Source: Pelosinus baikalensis
GTDB taxonomy: Bacteria > Bacillota > Negativicutes > DSM-13327
Reading direction: 5' to 3'
Assembly: GCF_020819555.1 (NCBI RefSeq)
Contig: NZ_JAJHJB010000012.1
Coordinates: 1 to 64,000 of the forward strand
Length of the DNA stretch: 64,000 nt
Position 1 is the stretch's first letter. Every line of letters begins with the position of its first letter. Positions 52,303-62,134 of the stretch are shown in pieces. Both the position numbers and the translations under genes were made by a program. The notes beneath the pieces are model-generated. The model did not search any database, was not told the origin of the DNA, and worked only from the letters and a program-made list of their open reading frames with translations.

Positions 52303-54858
52303 ATGTTTACCTTGCATATCAATGGTAAAGAGGTAGTTTCTCAAATTGACAAACCTTTATTGGCTTTTTTAAGAGATGATTTGCAAATTACTTCTGCAAA
52401 AGACGGCTGCAGTGAAGGCGCCTGTGGAACATGTACTGTATTAGTGGATAGAAAAGCAGTGAAAGCCTGTGTGCAAAAAATTTCAAAATTTGTAGGCAAA
52501 CAAATTTTAACAGTAGAAGGATTAAGCGAGCGGGAAAGGACTGTTTATGAACATTCTTTTGGTGAAGCAGGTGCAGTTCAATGCGGCTTTTGTATTCCAG
52601 GTATGATTATTTCTGCAAAGGCATTATTGGACGTTAACCTGAATCCAACGATTTCAGAGGTAAAGAAAGCAATCAGAGGAAACCTTTGCCGTTGTACCGG
52701 TTATAAAAAAATAGAAGAAGCCATTTTGTTGGCAGCGACATATTTCAGGAATGAGCTGTCCATTCCTATTTCTTCAAGTGAATTAAAGGTGGCTCAGAGA
52801 TTTAAACGTATCGATGTAGCAGAAAAAGTAAATGGAACTGGTATTTTTGTCGATGATCTTAATTTACCCGGAATGATTTATGCAAAAACAGTTCGGTCCC
52901 GATATCCAAGAGCGATTGTCAACAAAATAGATATTAGTAAAGCAGAAGCGCACCCAGACTGCGTGAAAATTTTACTGGCGAAGAATGTTCCCCATAATAT
53001 GATCGGTCATGCCAAGCAAGATTGGGACGTAATGATTGCTGAGGGTCAAACAACTAGATATGTAGGGGATTCATTGGCATTGGTAGCAACCTATCATAAA
53101 GATAAATTGGATGAAGTCTGTAAATTGGTGGAAGTTGATTACACAGAGTTAACACCGATTACCTGTCCTACCGATGGGTTAAAGGCAGATGCCCCTTTAA
53201 TCCATGCGGATGGAAATGTTATGAGTCGTGCGAGTCTTCAACGAGGCAATGCGGATGAAGCCATTAAAAATTCTAAATATGTCGTAACTAGAAAATATAA
53301 AACACCATTTCAGGAACATGGTTTCATGGAACCGGAATGTGCCATTGCTATGCCAGAAGGAGAAGACGGCATTTTCTTATATTCTGGTGCCCAGTCTGTG
53401 TATGATGAGCAGCGTGAAATTGCATTGATGCTTCAGATCCCCCTGGAAAAAGTACATTGTCAGACGCAGTTGGTGGGAGGCGGATTTGGCGGCAAGGAAG
53501 ATATGAGCGTTCAACATCTCGCCGCATTAATGGCATGGTATACGAAAAAGCCAGTCAAAGTAAAATTTTCACGGCAGGAAAGTCTGGACTATCATGTTAA
53601 GCGTCATGCCATGGAAATGGAATTTACGACAGCTTGTGATGAATATGGTTATTTAACAGGCATGAAAGCGGTTATTATTGCGGATACAGGTGCCTATGCA
53701 TCCCTGGGAGGACCTGTATTGCATCGCGCCTGTACTCATGCTGCTGGTCCCTATAATTATCAGAATATTGACATTTTTGGCATGTCTGTTTATACCAATA
53801 ATGTGGTTGCTGGAGCATTTCGAGGTTTTGGTGTAACACAAAGCTGCTTTGCCACGGAAAATAATATTAACTTATTGGCAGAAATGGCGGGTATTTCCCC
53901 ATGGGAAATACGTTACCGCAATGCAATAAGGCCCGGACAGGTGCTGCCCAATGGACAGATTGCCGATGAAAGTGTCGCCATGGCAGAATGTTTAGAAGCA
54001 GTTAAGGATGTATATGAATCTAATCCATATGCAGGGATTGCTATAGCATTTAAAAATAGCGGCACGGGTGTAGGCAAGAAGGACATTGGCCGTTGTATTT
54101 TATCCATTGATCAAGGCAAGGTTCACATTCGAACTTCGGCAGCTTGTATGGGGCAGGGGCTTGGAACCATGTGTGTGACGGTGTTGTGCGAGACAACGGG
54201 CTTAGATCCTTCCTGCATCGTACACGAAAGAGCCGATACGATACGTACACCTAATTCGGGAACAAGTACGGCTTCGCGGCAAACGGTAGTAACTGGTGAA
54301 GCGGTTAGACGAGGGTCTGAAAAATTGAAAGCAGAAATAGATAAAGGATTAACATTGGCAGATTTGGAAGGTCGGGAATTTTCTGGAGAGTATTCTGTCA
54401 AGACGGATCCAATGGGAGCTATTAAAGACAATCCCATCAGTCATGTCAGTTATAGTTATGGAGCGCAGGTTGTTATTCTGAATAAAGAGGGGAAAGTTGA
54501 AAAAGTAGTGGCGGCCTATGATGTGGGGACACCTGTTAATATCCAAGCTGTTGAAGGTCAGATTGAAGGCGGCATCATCATGGGATTGGGCTATGCGATG
54601 ACGGAAGAGTTTAAAGTGGAATGTGGTTATCCAAAGACTAAACTTGGTACTTTAGGACTTATGAGAGCAACGGAAGCTCCTGAATTGGAAACGATTCTGG
54701 TGCAGGGGAAGGGCAAGATTCCTGAAACGTATGGAGCAAAAGGCTGTGGAGAATTATGTTTGATTCCGACGGCTCCAGCTTGTTCTCATGCTTATTATCG
54801 GCTAGACGGCAAATTCCGTACGCAACTGCCGTTACAAGATACCTTTTATAAAAAGTAA
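52303..54858 (+). CDS. Fused 2Fe-2S/molybdenum xanthine dehydrogenase (probably selenium-dependent type), 851 aa
   Basis: The N-terminal 150 residues bind two [2Fe-2S] clusters: Cys36, 41, 44, 56 and Cys94, 97, 129, 131. The rest is a molybdopterin hydroxylase with GGGFGGKEDMS, GAFRGFGVTQ and the catalytic Glu in GAKGCGELCL. FeS and Mo domains in one chain without a FAD domain, next to a MocA gene, is the layout of selenium-dependent xanthine dehydrogenases of purinolytic clostridia. Selenium is a labile ligand, so the sequence has no selenocysteine. ATG 52303 follows AGGAGG. Confidence 0.85.
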   Translation: MFTLHINGKEVVSQIDKPLLAFLRDDLQITSAKDGCSEGACGTCTVLVDRKAVKACVQKISKFVGKQILTVEGLSERERTVYEHSFGEAGAVQCGFCIPGMIISAKALLDVNLNPTISEVKKAIRGNLCRCTGYKKIEEAILLAATYFRNELSIPISSSELKVAQRFKRIDVAEKVNGTGIFVDDLNLPGMIYAKTVRSRYPRAIVNKIDISKAEAHPDCVKILLAKNVPHNMIGHAKQDWDVMIAEGQTTRYVGDSLALVATYHKDKLDEVCKLVEVDYTELTPITCPTDGLKADAPLIHADGNVMSRASLQRGNADEAIKNSKYVVTRKYKTPFQEHGFMEPECAIAMPEGEDGIFLYSGAQSVYDEQREIALMLQIPLEKVHCQTQLVGGGFGGKEDMSVQHLAALMAWYTKKPVKVKFSRQESLDYHVKRHAMEMEFTTACDEYGYLTGMKAVIIADTGAYASLGGPVLHRACTHAAGPYNYQNIDIFGMSVYTNNVVAGAFRGFGVTQSCFATENNINLLAEMAGISPWEIRYRNAIRPGQVLPNGQIADESVAMAECLEAVKDVYESNPYAGIAIAFKNSGTGVGKKDIGRCILSIDQGKVHIRTSAACMGQGLGTMCVTVLCETTGLDPSCIVHERADTIRTPNSGTSTASRQTVVTGEAVRRGSEKLKAEIDKGLTLADLEGREFSGEYSVKTDPMGAIKDNPISHVSYSYGAQVVILNKEGKVEKVVAAYDVGTPVNIQAVEGQIEGGIIMGLGYAMTEEFKVECGYPKTKLGTLGLMRATEAPELETILVQGKGKIPETYGAKGCGELCLIPTAPACSHAYYRLDGKFRTQLPLQDTFYKK

Positions 54859-54921
54859 AACACAAACAGCTGTAAAAGAAAAGATTGCAGTGATGTTCGG
54901 ACTGGAGAAGGTGATATTTCA

Positions 54922-55539
54922 TTGGAAACCAATGGTATTCTATTGGCTGCTGGTTTATCCAGCCGTATGAAAGCGTTTAAACCTCTTTTAAAAATAAAAG
55001 GAAAAATGATGATTGAACATAGTGTGGATAGTATGTTTCGCGCGGGTGTAAATCAAGTCATTATGGTATTGGGATATCGTGGGGAAGAGGTGGAATCGTT
55101 GCTGTGCAAGACTTATGATCCTTCCCGTTTAGTATTTAAATATAATGAGAAATATGCAGAAACGGATATGTTAACGTCAGTTAAACTTGGCATCTTAGGA
55201 TTAAGACCCTGCGAAGCCGTTTATCTTCTTCCTGGAGATATGCCAGCCATTCATACGCGTACTTTTCTTGCAGTGAAAGAAGCCATGTTAAGGAAACATG
55301 CCTTAGTCGCTTTTCCTACTATTGACGGATACCGAAAACACCCGCCTTTGATTTCGTGCAAATGTATAAAACATATCCTTGCTTTTACTGGCGAGGGCGG
55401 TCTGCGAGAAGTATGGCACCAGCTGGAAAGCCAAATTGTAACCGTTCCTGTTGAGGATATGGGCTGCATGTTAGATGCAGATACCCAGGAAGATTACAAT
55501 CGGCTTTCAGATTATATGGAGAGTTTGATTTTATCCTGA
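54922..55539 (+). CDS. MocA-like molybdenum cofactor cytidylyltransferase, 205 aa
   Basis: The nucleotide motif LLAAGLSSRMKAFKPLLKI is complete (A-A-G-x-S-x-R-M-x-x-K), LPGDMPAIH supplies the metal Asp, and MLDADTQEDYNRL closes the fold. MocA joins CTP to molybdopterin for xanthine-dehydrogenase-type enzymes; this gene lies between two of them. Start TTG 54922 follows GGAGAAGGTGAT. Related YgfJ proteins in selenium-dependent hydroxylase clusters are also possible. Unlike the fusion protein at 51222, its active site is intact. Confidence 0.85.
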   Translation: METNGILLAAGLSSRMKAFKPLLKIKGKMMIEHSVDSMFRAGVNQVIMVLGYRGEEVESLLCKTYDPSRLVFKYNEKYAETDMLTSVKLGILGLRPCEAVYLLPGDMPAIHTRTFLAVKEAMLRKHALVAFPTIDGYRKHPPLISCKCIKHILAFTGEGGLREVWHQLESQIVTVPVEDMGCMLDADTQEDYNRLSDYMESLILS

Positions 55540-55550
55540 TTCATTTGTCA

Positions 55551-55584
55551 GCCAAAACTATAATTTATGGTTTTGGCACTTTTG
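55551..55584 (+). terminator. Weak terminator after the MocA-like gene
   Basis: GCCAAAAC (55551-55558) pairs with GTTTTGGC (55570-55577), then ACTTTTG. The short T run makes partial termination likely. Confidence 0.55.
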
Positions 55585-55621
55585 AAAATGTCTATTACTA
55601 GAATGCGCGTGGGAGGAGAAT

Positions 55622-57736
55622 ATGGAAAATATTAGCGGATCAATAAAGAAGAAAGACCATGAAGCCAAAATAAACGGTAGTGCTCTTTATGTAGATGATC
55701 ATCTGATGGACGGCATGCTTTATGGCAGAATGTTACATTCCGCCAAGGCAAAAGCACGTATTACCAAGATTATTCTTCCTGAATTGCCTGAGGGTTATTT
55801 GATTGTGGATAAAAACGACGTAACAGGTGTAAATCGTGTTGCAATTATAATTCATGACACGCCTGTTTATGCCGAGGATACGGTAGAATATGTAGGTGAG
55901 CCAATTTTAATGGTTGTTGGCCCGGATGATCAAGTCGTTGAGAAAATTTTGCATAAGATTGTGGTAGTGTATGAAGAGCAAATCCCAGTTCTTGATATGC
56001 TGACATCAGATACAGTTTTCTTTGATTACAATTATACAAAAGGAGATATGGATAAGGCCTTAGCGGAAGCGGATCGTGTTTTTATCGAGACGTTTCAGAC
56101 TGGTTATCAGGAACAGGCTTATCTGGAAACACAGGGGCTTATTGCCTATCCTCAGGATGGTCGCATGACGGTACGTGGTTCGATGCAGTGTCCATACTAT
56201 GTGCATAGTGCAGTTGCCAACGCGATCGGCTGCGAGGGAAAAGACGTTCAGATTATCCAAGATGTTACTGGCGGTGGCTTTGGCGGCAAGGAAGCCTTCC
56301 CTTCCATACTCGCTTGTCAGGTCGCAGTTGCAGCAAAAAAGGCAAATAAGCCAGTTAAGGTCATTTTTGACCGACGGGAAGATATGGAGTTTACTTCGAA
56401 ACGCCATCCATCCCTTAGTACCTATAAAGTAGCAATTAAAAATGGTGAAATTACAGGTATGGATATTGATGTTCTCTTTAATAGCGGTGCCTATACTACA
56501 CTTTCAGCAGTTGTTTTGCAGCGTGGCTTGATTTGTGCAAATGGTGTATACCGCATCGATAATCTTCGCGTTGGCGGGCGTGCGGTTAAGACAAATACGG
56601 TACCTTGCGGCGCATACCGCGGTTTTGGTGCGCCACAGACCTTTTTTGCCGTAGAAATGATTATGGATCATATCGCCAAGGAAATGGGTCTGGATTCTTT
56701 GGAGCTGAAAGAAAAATATATGGTTAAACAAGGTGATTCTACTTCCACAAGCGGCAAATATCATTTCCATGTGCCACTGCCTGAGATGATTCAGCGGATT
56801 GATGAGCTGACTGATTATCGTGCTAAGCGTAAGCAATACCAGCAGCAGATTGGACGGTACCGAAAAGGCATCGGTCTATCGATGTTCTTTCATGGTTGTG
56901 GTTTTACCGGCAGCGGCGAACGTGACATTATTAAGGCCGTGGCCAAGATTAGGAAAAATCCAAATAATACAGTAGAGATTCTCGCTAGCAATGCGGATAT
57001 TGGTCAAGGGCTTAAAACTACGTTTTGTAAAATCGTTGCGGACACCCTTGGTATTTCTTATGATCAGGTATATATTGATAATCCGGATACAGATCGTGTG
57101 CCTGATTCAGGTCCTACTGTAGCCAGCCGTTCTTTAATGACCGTTGGCGGATTGCTGCAGCGAGCAGCAGAGAAACTTAAGAAAGAATGGCAGGAAGGAA
57201 AAGAACAAGTGATAGAGGAGCATTTTGTTGAACCTGATTTTGTAATTCCTTTTAACCTTAAGGACTTTAGTGGCGACGCCTATCCAACTTATTCCTGGTC
57301 AGTGAATACGATTGAAGTGGAAGTAGACACACTGACCGCCACGACAAAAATCCTTGGGGCATGGGGCATTTTTGATGTGGGTGTACCCATTGATACGAAT
57401 ATTGTCGTGGGGCAGATGGAAGGCGGTTTTCTGCAAGGAATTGGTTATGCTTCCATGGAGCAGATGGATTATAACGATAAAGGTATTATTCGTAATAATA
57501 GCTTTAGCGATTATATCATTCCTACAGCGGTAGATGTGCCAAATCTTGTGGCTGAAATTATGAACAATCCATATACCCATGGTCCCTATGGAGCCAAAGG
57601 GGCAGGTGAACTTCCTCTGGTTGGTGCGGCCCCTGCTTATGTGGAAGCGATGGAAAATGCTCTTGGTGCTAATTTAAATAAGGTGCCATTCACACCAGAA
57701 GATGTTATGAAAATTTTACAGGGGGTGGATACATGA
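55622..57736 (+). CDS. xdhA: Xanthine dehydrogenase, molybdenum-binding subunit, 704 aa
   Basis: Two molybdopterin domains: KKDHEAKINGSALYVDD at the start, TGGGFGGKEAFPS near 225, CGAYRGFGAPQTFFAVE near 330, and the catalytic Glu in GPYGAKGAGELPLVGAA near the end. It hydroxylates xanthine or hypoxanthine at Mo and passes electrons to the FeS and FAD subunits encoded next. ATG 55622 has GGGAGGAG. The stop overlaps the next start (ATGATG), so the three genes form one coupled operon. Confidence 0.92.
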   Translation: MENISGSIKKKDHEAKINGSALYVDDHLMDGMLYGRMLHSAKAKARITKIILPELPEGYLIVDKNDVTGVNRVAIIIHDTPVYAEDTVEYVGEPILMVVGPDDQVVEKILHKIVVVYEEQIPVLDMLTSDTVFFDYNYTKGDMDKALAEADRVFIETFQTGYQEQAYLETQGLIAYPQDGRMTVRGSMQCPYYVHSAVANAIGCEGKDVQIIQDVTGGGFGGKEAFPSILACQVAVAAKKANKPVKVIFDRREDMEFTSKRHPSLSTYKVAIKNGEITGMDIDVLFNSGAYTTLSAVVLQRGLICANGVYRIDNLRVGGRAVKTNTVPCGAYRGFGAPQTFFAVEMIMDHIAKEMGLDSLELKEKYMVKQGDSTSTSGKYHFHVPLPEMIQRIDELTDYRAKRKQYQQQIGRYRKGIGLSMFFHGCGFTGSGERDIIKAVAKIRKNPNNTVEILASNADIGQGLKTTFCKIVADTLGISYDQVYIDNPDTDRVPDSGPTVASRSLMTVGGLLQRAAEKLKKEWQEGKEQVIEEHFVEPDFVIPFNLKDFSGDAYPTYSWSVNTIEVEVDTLTATTKILGAWGIFDVGVPIDTNIVVGQMEGGFLQGIGYASMEQMDYNDKGIIRNNSFSDYIIPTAVDVPNLVAEIMNNPYTHGPYGAKGAGELPLVGAAPAYVEAMENALGANLNKVPFTPEDVMKILQGVDT

Positions 57737-58203
57737 TGATAAACTTTATTCTTAATGGTCAAAAGGTTGTGTCAACTGCTAAAGCAAATGAGCGTCTTCT
57801 CGATATACTTCGCACTGAGTTTGCTTGCACTGGAGTAAAGTGTGGCTGCAAGGAAGGGGAATGCGGTGCCTGTTCTGTCGTTCTTGATGGCAGATTAGTT
57901 AATTCCTGTATGGTGGCGATGGGGCATGTTGAAGGCTGTACGGTTATGACCATTGAAGGTTATCGTAAAACAGAGCGTTTTGCAGTTCTTGATACGTCAT
58001 ATGCCTCGGTTAGTGCAGTACAGTGCGGTTTTTGTATGCCAGGTATGGTACTTGCGTCCGAATGTATTCTTGCCAAGAATCCAAACCCGACGGAAGCAGA
58101 GATACGTGAAGGGATTTCCGGTAACCTTTGCAGATGCACTGGTTATAATGCCATCGTACAAGCGATTAGCATTGCAGCAAAGGAGGGGAAAGGTTTATGG
58201 TAA
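57733..58203 (+). CDS. xdhC: Xanthine dehydrogenase, 2Fe-2S subunit, 156 aa
   Basis: All eight cluster cysteines are present: Cys39, 44, 47, 59 for the plant-type cluster (CGCKEGECGACSV) and Cys98, 101, 133, 135 for the second (QCGFCMPGM, NLCRCTGYN). It carries electrons between the Mo and FAD subunits. The order Mo-FeS-FAD and overlaps at both ends mean coupled translation. Length is usual for the subunit. Confidence 0.93.
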   Translation: MMINFILNGQKVVSTAKANERLLDILRTEFACTGVKCGCKEGECGACSVVLDGRLVNSCMVAMGHVEGCTVMTIEGYRKTERFAVLDTSYASVSAVQCGFCMPGMVLASECILAKNPNPTEAEIREGISGNLCRCTGYNAIVQAISIAAKEGKGLW

Positions 58204-59015
58204 ATGGCTATCAGGCAACATCTTTGAAAGAAGCATTGAAGATCCTTGCCAAAGCATCGGTGACTCCTTACAGCGGGGGTACCGATTTGATGATTGATCC
58301 AGAGGAAAATGCGACATTTTTGTTTCTTGCTAGAATACCCGAGATGAAAAATATCGTAGAAGATACAGAATATCTCCGAATTGGTGCTGCATGCACTTTT
58401 ACTGAGATTATTGAAAATGAGCTGGTACCGGCTATTTTAAAGGAAGCAGCAGCGCAGATTGCGGCACCGGCAATCCGAAACCTAGCTACGATTGGTGGCA
58501 ATATCTGTAATGGCTCAGCTAAAGGGGACAGTGCACTGATCTTATTTGCGACAGATGCTAAACTACGCCTTGTCAGCAGCAGGGGGGAACGAGTTCTTCC
58601 GATTGCAGAGTTCTATCTGGGTAGAAAGAAGACCGCTCTGCAGTCGGATGAACTACTTGTTGAAATTCTGATAGATCGAATCAATCTCAGTAATTATTAT
58701 TATAAGAAAGTGGGGGCCAGAGATGCGTTGGCAATTTCTCGAGTCTCCTTTGCTGCCATTTTGAATGTAGCGGATGGTAAGATTGTGAACTGTATGACTG
58801 CATATGGCGCAGTCAGCGATATTAACATCAGACGCCCAGATATTGATGCAATGTTAGTCGGTAAAACGACGAAAGAGGCCAAGGTTGTTAAGAAAGAGTA
58901 TATAGCAGCGTATGATCAGGCAATTGTTCCTATCAAAGGTAGAATTTCGGCAGAATACAGAAAAGCTGTTTGTATGAATTTGCTTCGTGATTTTCTAGAA
59001 AGCAATGGAATCTGA
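58197..59015 (+). CDS. xdhB: Xanthine dehydrogenase, FAD-binding subunit, 272 aa
   Basis: FAD-binding signature PYSGGTDLMID near 25 and IRNLATIGGNICNGSAKGDS near 100, followed by the CO-dehydrogenase-flavoprotein C-terminal domain (YYYKKVGARDALAISRVSFA). It would hand electrons to NAD or another acceptor. ATG 58197 overlaps the end of the FeS gene by 7 bases. It ends the operon. Confidence 0.92.
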   Translation: MVNGYQATSLKEALKILAKASVTPYSGGTDLMIDPEENATFLFLARIPEMKNIVEDTEYLRIGAACTFTEIIENELVPAILKEAAAQIAAPAIRNLATIGGNICNGSAKGDSALILFATDAKLRLVSSRGERVLPIAEFYLGRKKTALQSDELLVEILIDRINLSNYYYKKVGARDALAISRVSFAAILNVADGKIVNCMTAYGAVSDINIRRPDIDAMLVGKTTKEAKVVKKEYIAAYDQAIVPIKGRISAEYRKAVCMNLLRDFLESNGI

Positions 59016-59194
59016 CTTCAAAATGACACGATGAATTGATGCCCATGGTAGTTTGTGTGCCAATTGCTGCGAGTGCCGATATCCCGCTGTGCTTTTGGCA
59101 AAGGAAGCTAGTGAATTTTAAAGAGTACTAATGTAATTCATTATTTTAAATCTAGCATGAAATAGCCCTATTTAAAAATAAGGAGCGTAAGTAC

Positions 59195-60547
59195 ATGTTG
59201 AAAACACAAGTAACGGAAAATCAAGGCAATATACAAGTTTTCTTGAACCGATATTTTAAATTATCGCAAAGAGGAACAGATATAAGGACTGAAATGTTAG
59301 CTGGTTTAACTACCTTTATTGCTATGTCTTATCTGATTTTTGTCATTCCGGGACAATTTCTGGCCGCGGCTGGCATGCCTCACACCAGTGCTACGGCGGC
59401 TACCATTCTTTCGACGGTATTTGCTACTTTACTGATTGGTCTTTACGCTAATTTACCCATTGCGATGGGGCCAGGATTAGGTTTAGGCGCTGTATTTGCT
59501 TTCGTTATGGTGGGCAGCATGGGCCTAAGTTGGCAAACAGCATTGGGCGCGGTTTTTGTATCAGGAGTGTTATTCTTTATACTCGCCATAACCAATATCA
59601 CCAAGGCGGTCATTGAAGCGATCCCTACCATGCTTAAATCCGCTATCGGTGTAGGGCTTGGCTTATTTATCGCCTTTATTGGCTTTAAGGGGGCCGGCAT
59701 TATTGTTCCATCCCCGGGCACCATTGTAACCTTAGGCAGTTTAAAACAACCTGGGGTACTTTTAGCGATTATCGGTCTGATTATAAACAGTATTTTATTG
59801 GCACGCAAGGTAAAAGGTGCTTTCCTGATTGGCATTTTATCGACCACGGTAATCGGCATGTTTATGGGGGTTGCCAAAGTGCCAACAAGCATTAACGATT
59901 TAATTTCCTTTATTCCGCCAATGCCGGTTGAAACTATGGGGCAATTGGATATTATGGCAGCCATTGGATATGGCCTGGTATCCATTATTTTTACGATTAC
60001 CATTGTGGATCTGTTTGATAATATCGGCACGTTAATTGCTATTTCCGGTAAGGCTAAATTACTTGACAAAAACGGTAATCTGCCTGATATTAATAAAGCT
60101 TTGCTGGCGGGTTCTTTGGCAGCTATGATGGGAAGCTTTTTGGGCTCCTGTACAGTGACTTCTTATCTGGAGAGTGCGGCAGGTGTTGGGGCTGGAGGCA
60201 AATCAGGTTTGGCATCCGTTACTACCGGGATATTATTTTTGGCCACTCTTTTTATAACGCCTTTGGCTGCTTTGGTTCCAGGGGCTGCTACTTCCTCCAT
60301 CCTTATTATTTTGGGAGCTTTAATGATCGGTGAAATTGCACACATTGATTTTACCGACTTTACCAATGCGCTGCCGGCGTTTTTAACAATTATTTTGATG
60401 CCGTTAACGTCTAGTATTGTGGAAGGCATGGCCTTCGGTTTCATTGCTTATACACTGCTCAAAGTGGTTACTGGCAGAGTGAAAGAGATTAATCCTTTAA
60501 TGTACATTTTATCCATTATTTTCGCAATCCATCTTTGGATGAAGTAG
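59195..60547 (+). CDS. NCS2/AzgA-family purine permease, 450 aa
   Basis: About twelve membrane helices with TEMLAGLTTFIAMSYLIFV near 30 and ITIVDLFDNIGTLIAISGKA near 275, hallmarks of the AzgA branch that imports hypoxanthine, guanine and adenine with protons. ATG 59195 follows AAGGAGCG. It lies between xanthine dehydrogenase and guanine deaminase, which makes guanine or hypoxanthine the probable substrate. Confidence 0.9.
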   Translation: MLKTQVTENQGNIQVFLNRYFKLSQRGTDIRTEMLAGLTTFIAMSYLIFVIPGQFLAAAGMPHTSATAATILSTVFATLLIGLYANLPIAMGPGLGLGAVFAFVMVGSMGLSWQTALGAVFVSGVLFFILAITNITKAVIEAIPTMLKSAIGVGLGLFIAFIGFKGAGIIVPSPGTIVTLGSLKQPGVLLAIIGLIINSILLARKVKGAFLIGILSTTVIGMFMGVAKVPTSINDLISFIPPMPVETMGQLDIMAAIGYGLVSIIFTITIVDLFDNIGTLIAISGKAKLLDKNGNLPDINKALLAGSLAAMMGSFLGSCTVTSYLESAAGVGAGGKSGLASVTTGILFLATLFITPLAALVPGAATSSILIILGALMIGEIAHIDFTDFTNALPAFLTIILMPLTSSIVEGMAFGFIAYTLLKVVTGRVKEINPLMYILSIIFAIHLWMK

Positions 60548-60611
60548 TGACGGTCTGGGAATATTTGATTTTGTGAGCGGTTCTAAGTAAAAAAGGTGGG
60601 TGAATATAATA

Positions 60612-61889
60612 ATGAATAATGACGTGATGATTATTAAAGGAAATTTCATTTTTACACCCAGTTTTGGTCAGTTAACAGTTCTGGAAAATAGTTATATTGT
60701 AATTGAAGGACAGTGGATCAAAGGAACGTATACTGAGCTTCCAGAAGAATTTACAGGGTTGCCTGTAACCGATTATGGAGATGATCTGATAATTCCGGGA
60801 TTTGTGGACTTGCATTCCCATGCACCGCAATTTGTCAACCGCGGTTTGGGACTTGATCTGGAATTACTTCCATGGTTGGAAAAATATACTTTTCCAGCAG
60901 AGGCTAAATTTAACGATTTGGCATATGCAGAAGCAGTTTATAAGGCGGTTGTTGTAGATCTTTGGAGATGGGGGACCACGCGTGCTGTACTGTTTGGCAC
61001 CATTCATAAAGAGGCTACGGCTAAGTTGCTGGAACTGCTGGCAGGGGCAGGTTTGGGAGGATATGTGGGAAAAGTCAATATGGACCGGAATTCTCCGCCG
61101 GCACTGACAGAAACAACAAAGCAGTCATTGGCCGATACGGAGGAATTTCTGCAAGACACTGCCAGTCGGTATGCATTGGTAAAGCCGATTGTCACGCCAA
61201 GGTTTGTACCTTCCTGTACACCGGAACTGATGACGGGACTGGCTTGCTTAGCCAAGAAGTATCAGGTGCCGGTCCAGTCCCACTTATCGGAAAATACTGC
61301 TGAAGTCACCTGGGTGAGAGAATTGCATCGGAAGTGCCAGAACTATGGAGACGTTTATAATCAATTTGAATTATTCGGCCAGCAGCCAACCATTATGGCA
61401 CACTGTGTCCATAGTGATGCTGCCGAAATAGAACTAATGGCGAAGAATAATGTATATGTGGCTCATTGCCCATCTTCCAATGCTAACCTATCCAGCGGGA
61501 TAGCACCTATTCGCAGGATTATTAAAGAAGGGGTTTCAGTTGGATTGGGTTCCGACGTCGCGGGCGGACACCAGGTGTCCATAGCGCAGGTGATGGTAGC
61601 AACTGTGCAAGCGTCCAAATTGAAATGGCTGGAAACGCAGAAGACGGAAGATTTTATTACTATGCGAGAAGCTTTTTATCTGGCAACCAAGGGTGGCGGC
61701 AGCTTTTTTGGTCAGGTAGGCAGCTTTGAGGCAGAATACGAATTTGATGCATTAGTCATTCATGATCACTATGTAGTTGATCCGAATCAACGGTCTTTGG
61801 AAGAACGACTGCATCGGTTTATTTATATCGGCGACGATCGAGATATTATTGCTAGATATGTGGCTGGTAAAAAAGTCGATCATCCGTAA
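60612..61889 (+). CDS. guaD: Guanine deaminase, 425 aa
   Basis: Amidohydrolase metal site: GFVDLHSHAPQ (H-x-H), QSHLSEN, HCVHSD and LGSDVAGGH. The stretch QFVNRGLGLDLELLPWLEKYTFP is specific for guanine deaminase. It turns guanine into xanthine, feeding the two xanthine dehydrogenases. ATG 60612 is 11 bases after AAAGGTGGG; GTG 60600 lies inside that site. The SsnA-like relatives of selenium clusters are less similar in this stretch as far as I can judge. Confidence 0.9.
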   Translation: MNNDVMIIKGNFIFTPSFGQLTVLENSYIVIEGQWIKGTYTELPEEFTGLPVTDYGDDLIIPGFVDLHSHAPQFVNRGLGLDLELLPWLEKYTFPAEAKFNDLAYAEAVYKAVVVDLWRWGTTRAVLFGTIHKEATAKLLELLAGAGLGGYVGKVNMDRNSPPALTETTKQSLADTEEFLQDTASRYALVKPIVTPRFVPSCTPELMTGLACLAKKYQVPVQSHLSENTAEVTWVRELHRKCQNYGDVYNQFELFGQQPTIMAHCVHSDAAEIELMAKNNVYVAHCPSSNANLSSGIAPIRRIIKEGVSVGLGSDVAGGHQVSIAQVMVATVQASKLKWLETQKTEDFITMREAFYLATKGGGSFFGQVGSFEAEYEFDALVIHDHYVVDPNQRSLEERLHRFIYIGDDRDIIARYVAGKKVDHP

Positions 61890-61907
61890 TCTGCTTCGTA
61901 GGATAAA

Positions 61908-61955
61908 ATAGACTTGATCAAGTAGAGTATAAGCTCCTTCAGATCAAGTCTTTTT
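61908..61955 (+). terminator. Terminator of the guanine deaminase gene
   Basis: AGACTTGATC (61910-61919) and GATCAAGTCT (61942-61951) pair perfectly with a 22-base loop, followed by TTTT. Confidence 0.8.
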
Positions 61956-61978
61956 CTTATAGTACTAGATTGCTTTAA

Positions 61979-62080
61979 GGCGGACAGATCCATGTTATTA
62001 AGGCTTTAGGACTAGTTGAAGGAGAAGCAATTGCTTATGTGAAATTATTCCATATTGCTTATGGATTTCCTCATAGTTAG
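61979..62080 (+). pseudogene. Possible C-terminal relic of an unidentified gene
   Basis: A frame of 33 codons, GGQIHVIKALGLVEGEAIAY then VKLFHIAYGFPHS, has protein-like composition but begins right after a TAA and has no start or ribosome site. I cannot name the family. It may be the tail of a deleted gene between guanine deaminase and the activator. Confidence 0.3.
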
Positions 62081-62134
62081 CAAGAAAGCAGCTCTAGCAG
62101 TTACTGAGAAAAGAGTAGTGGGGGGCAGGCTGTT

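Noticed and set aside
52303..54858. Selenocysteine in the selenium-type xanthine dehydrogenase
   Set aside because: No in-frame TGA occurs; selenium in these enzymes is a labile ligand at molybdenum.
55560..55600. Sigma-54 promoter (TTTTGGCAC) before xdhA
   Set aside because: GC does not follow at the required 10-base distance after GG; the bases are part of the small terminator hairpin.
59090..59110. Sigma-54 promoter (TTGGCAAAGGAAGC) before the purine permease gene
   Set aside because: The GG to GC spacing is 8, not 10.
59443..60069. Minus-strand 208-codon frame inside the purine permease gene
   Set aside because: Long antisense frames are common opposite membrane-protein genes; its composition is a mirror image and no start site is present.
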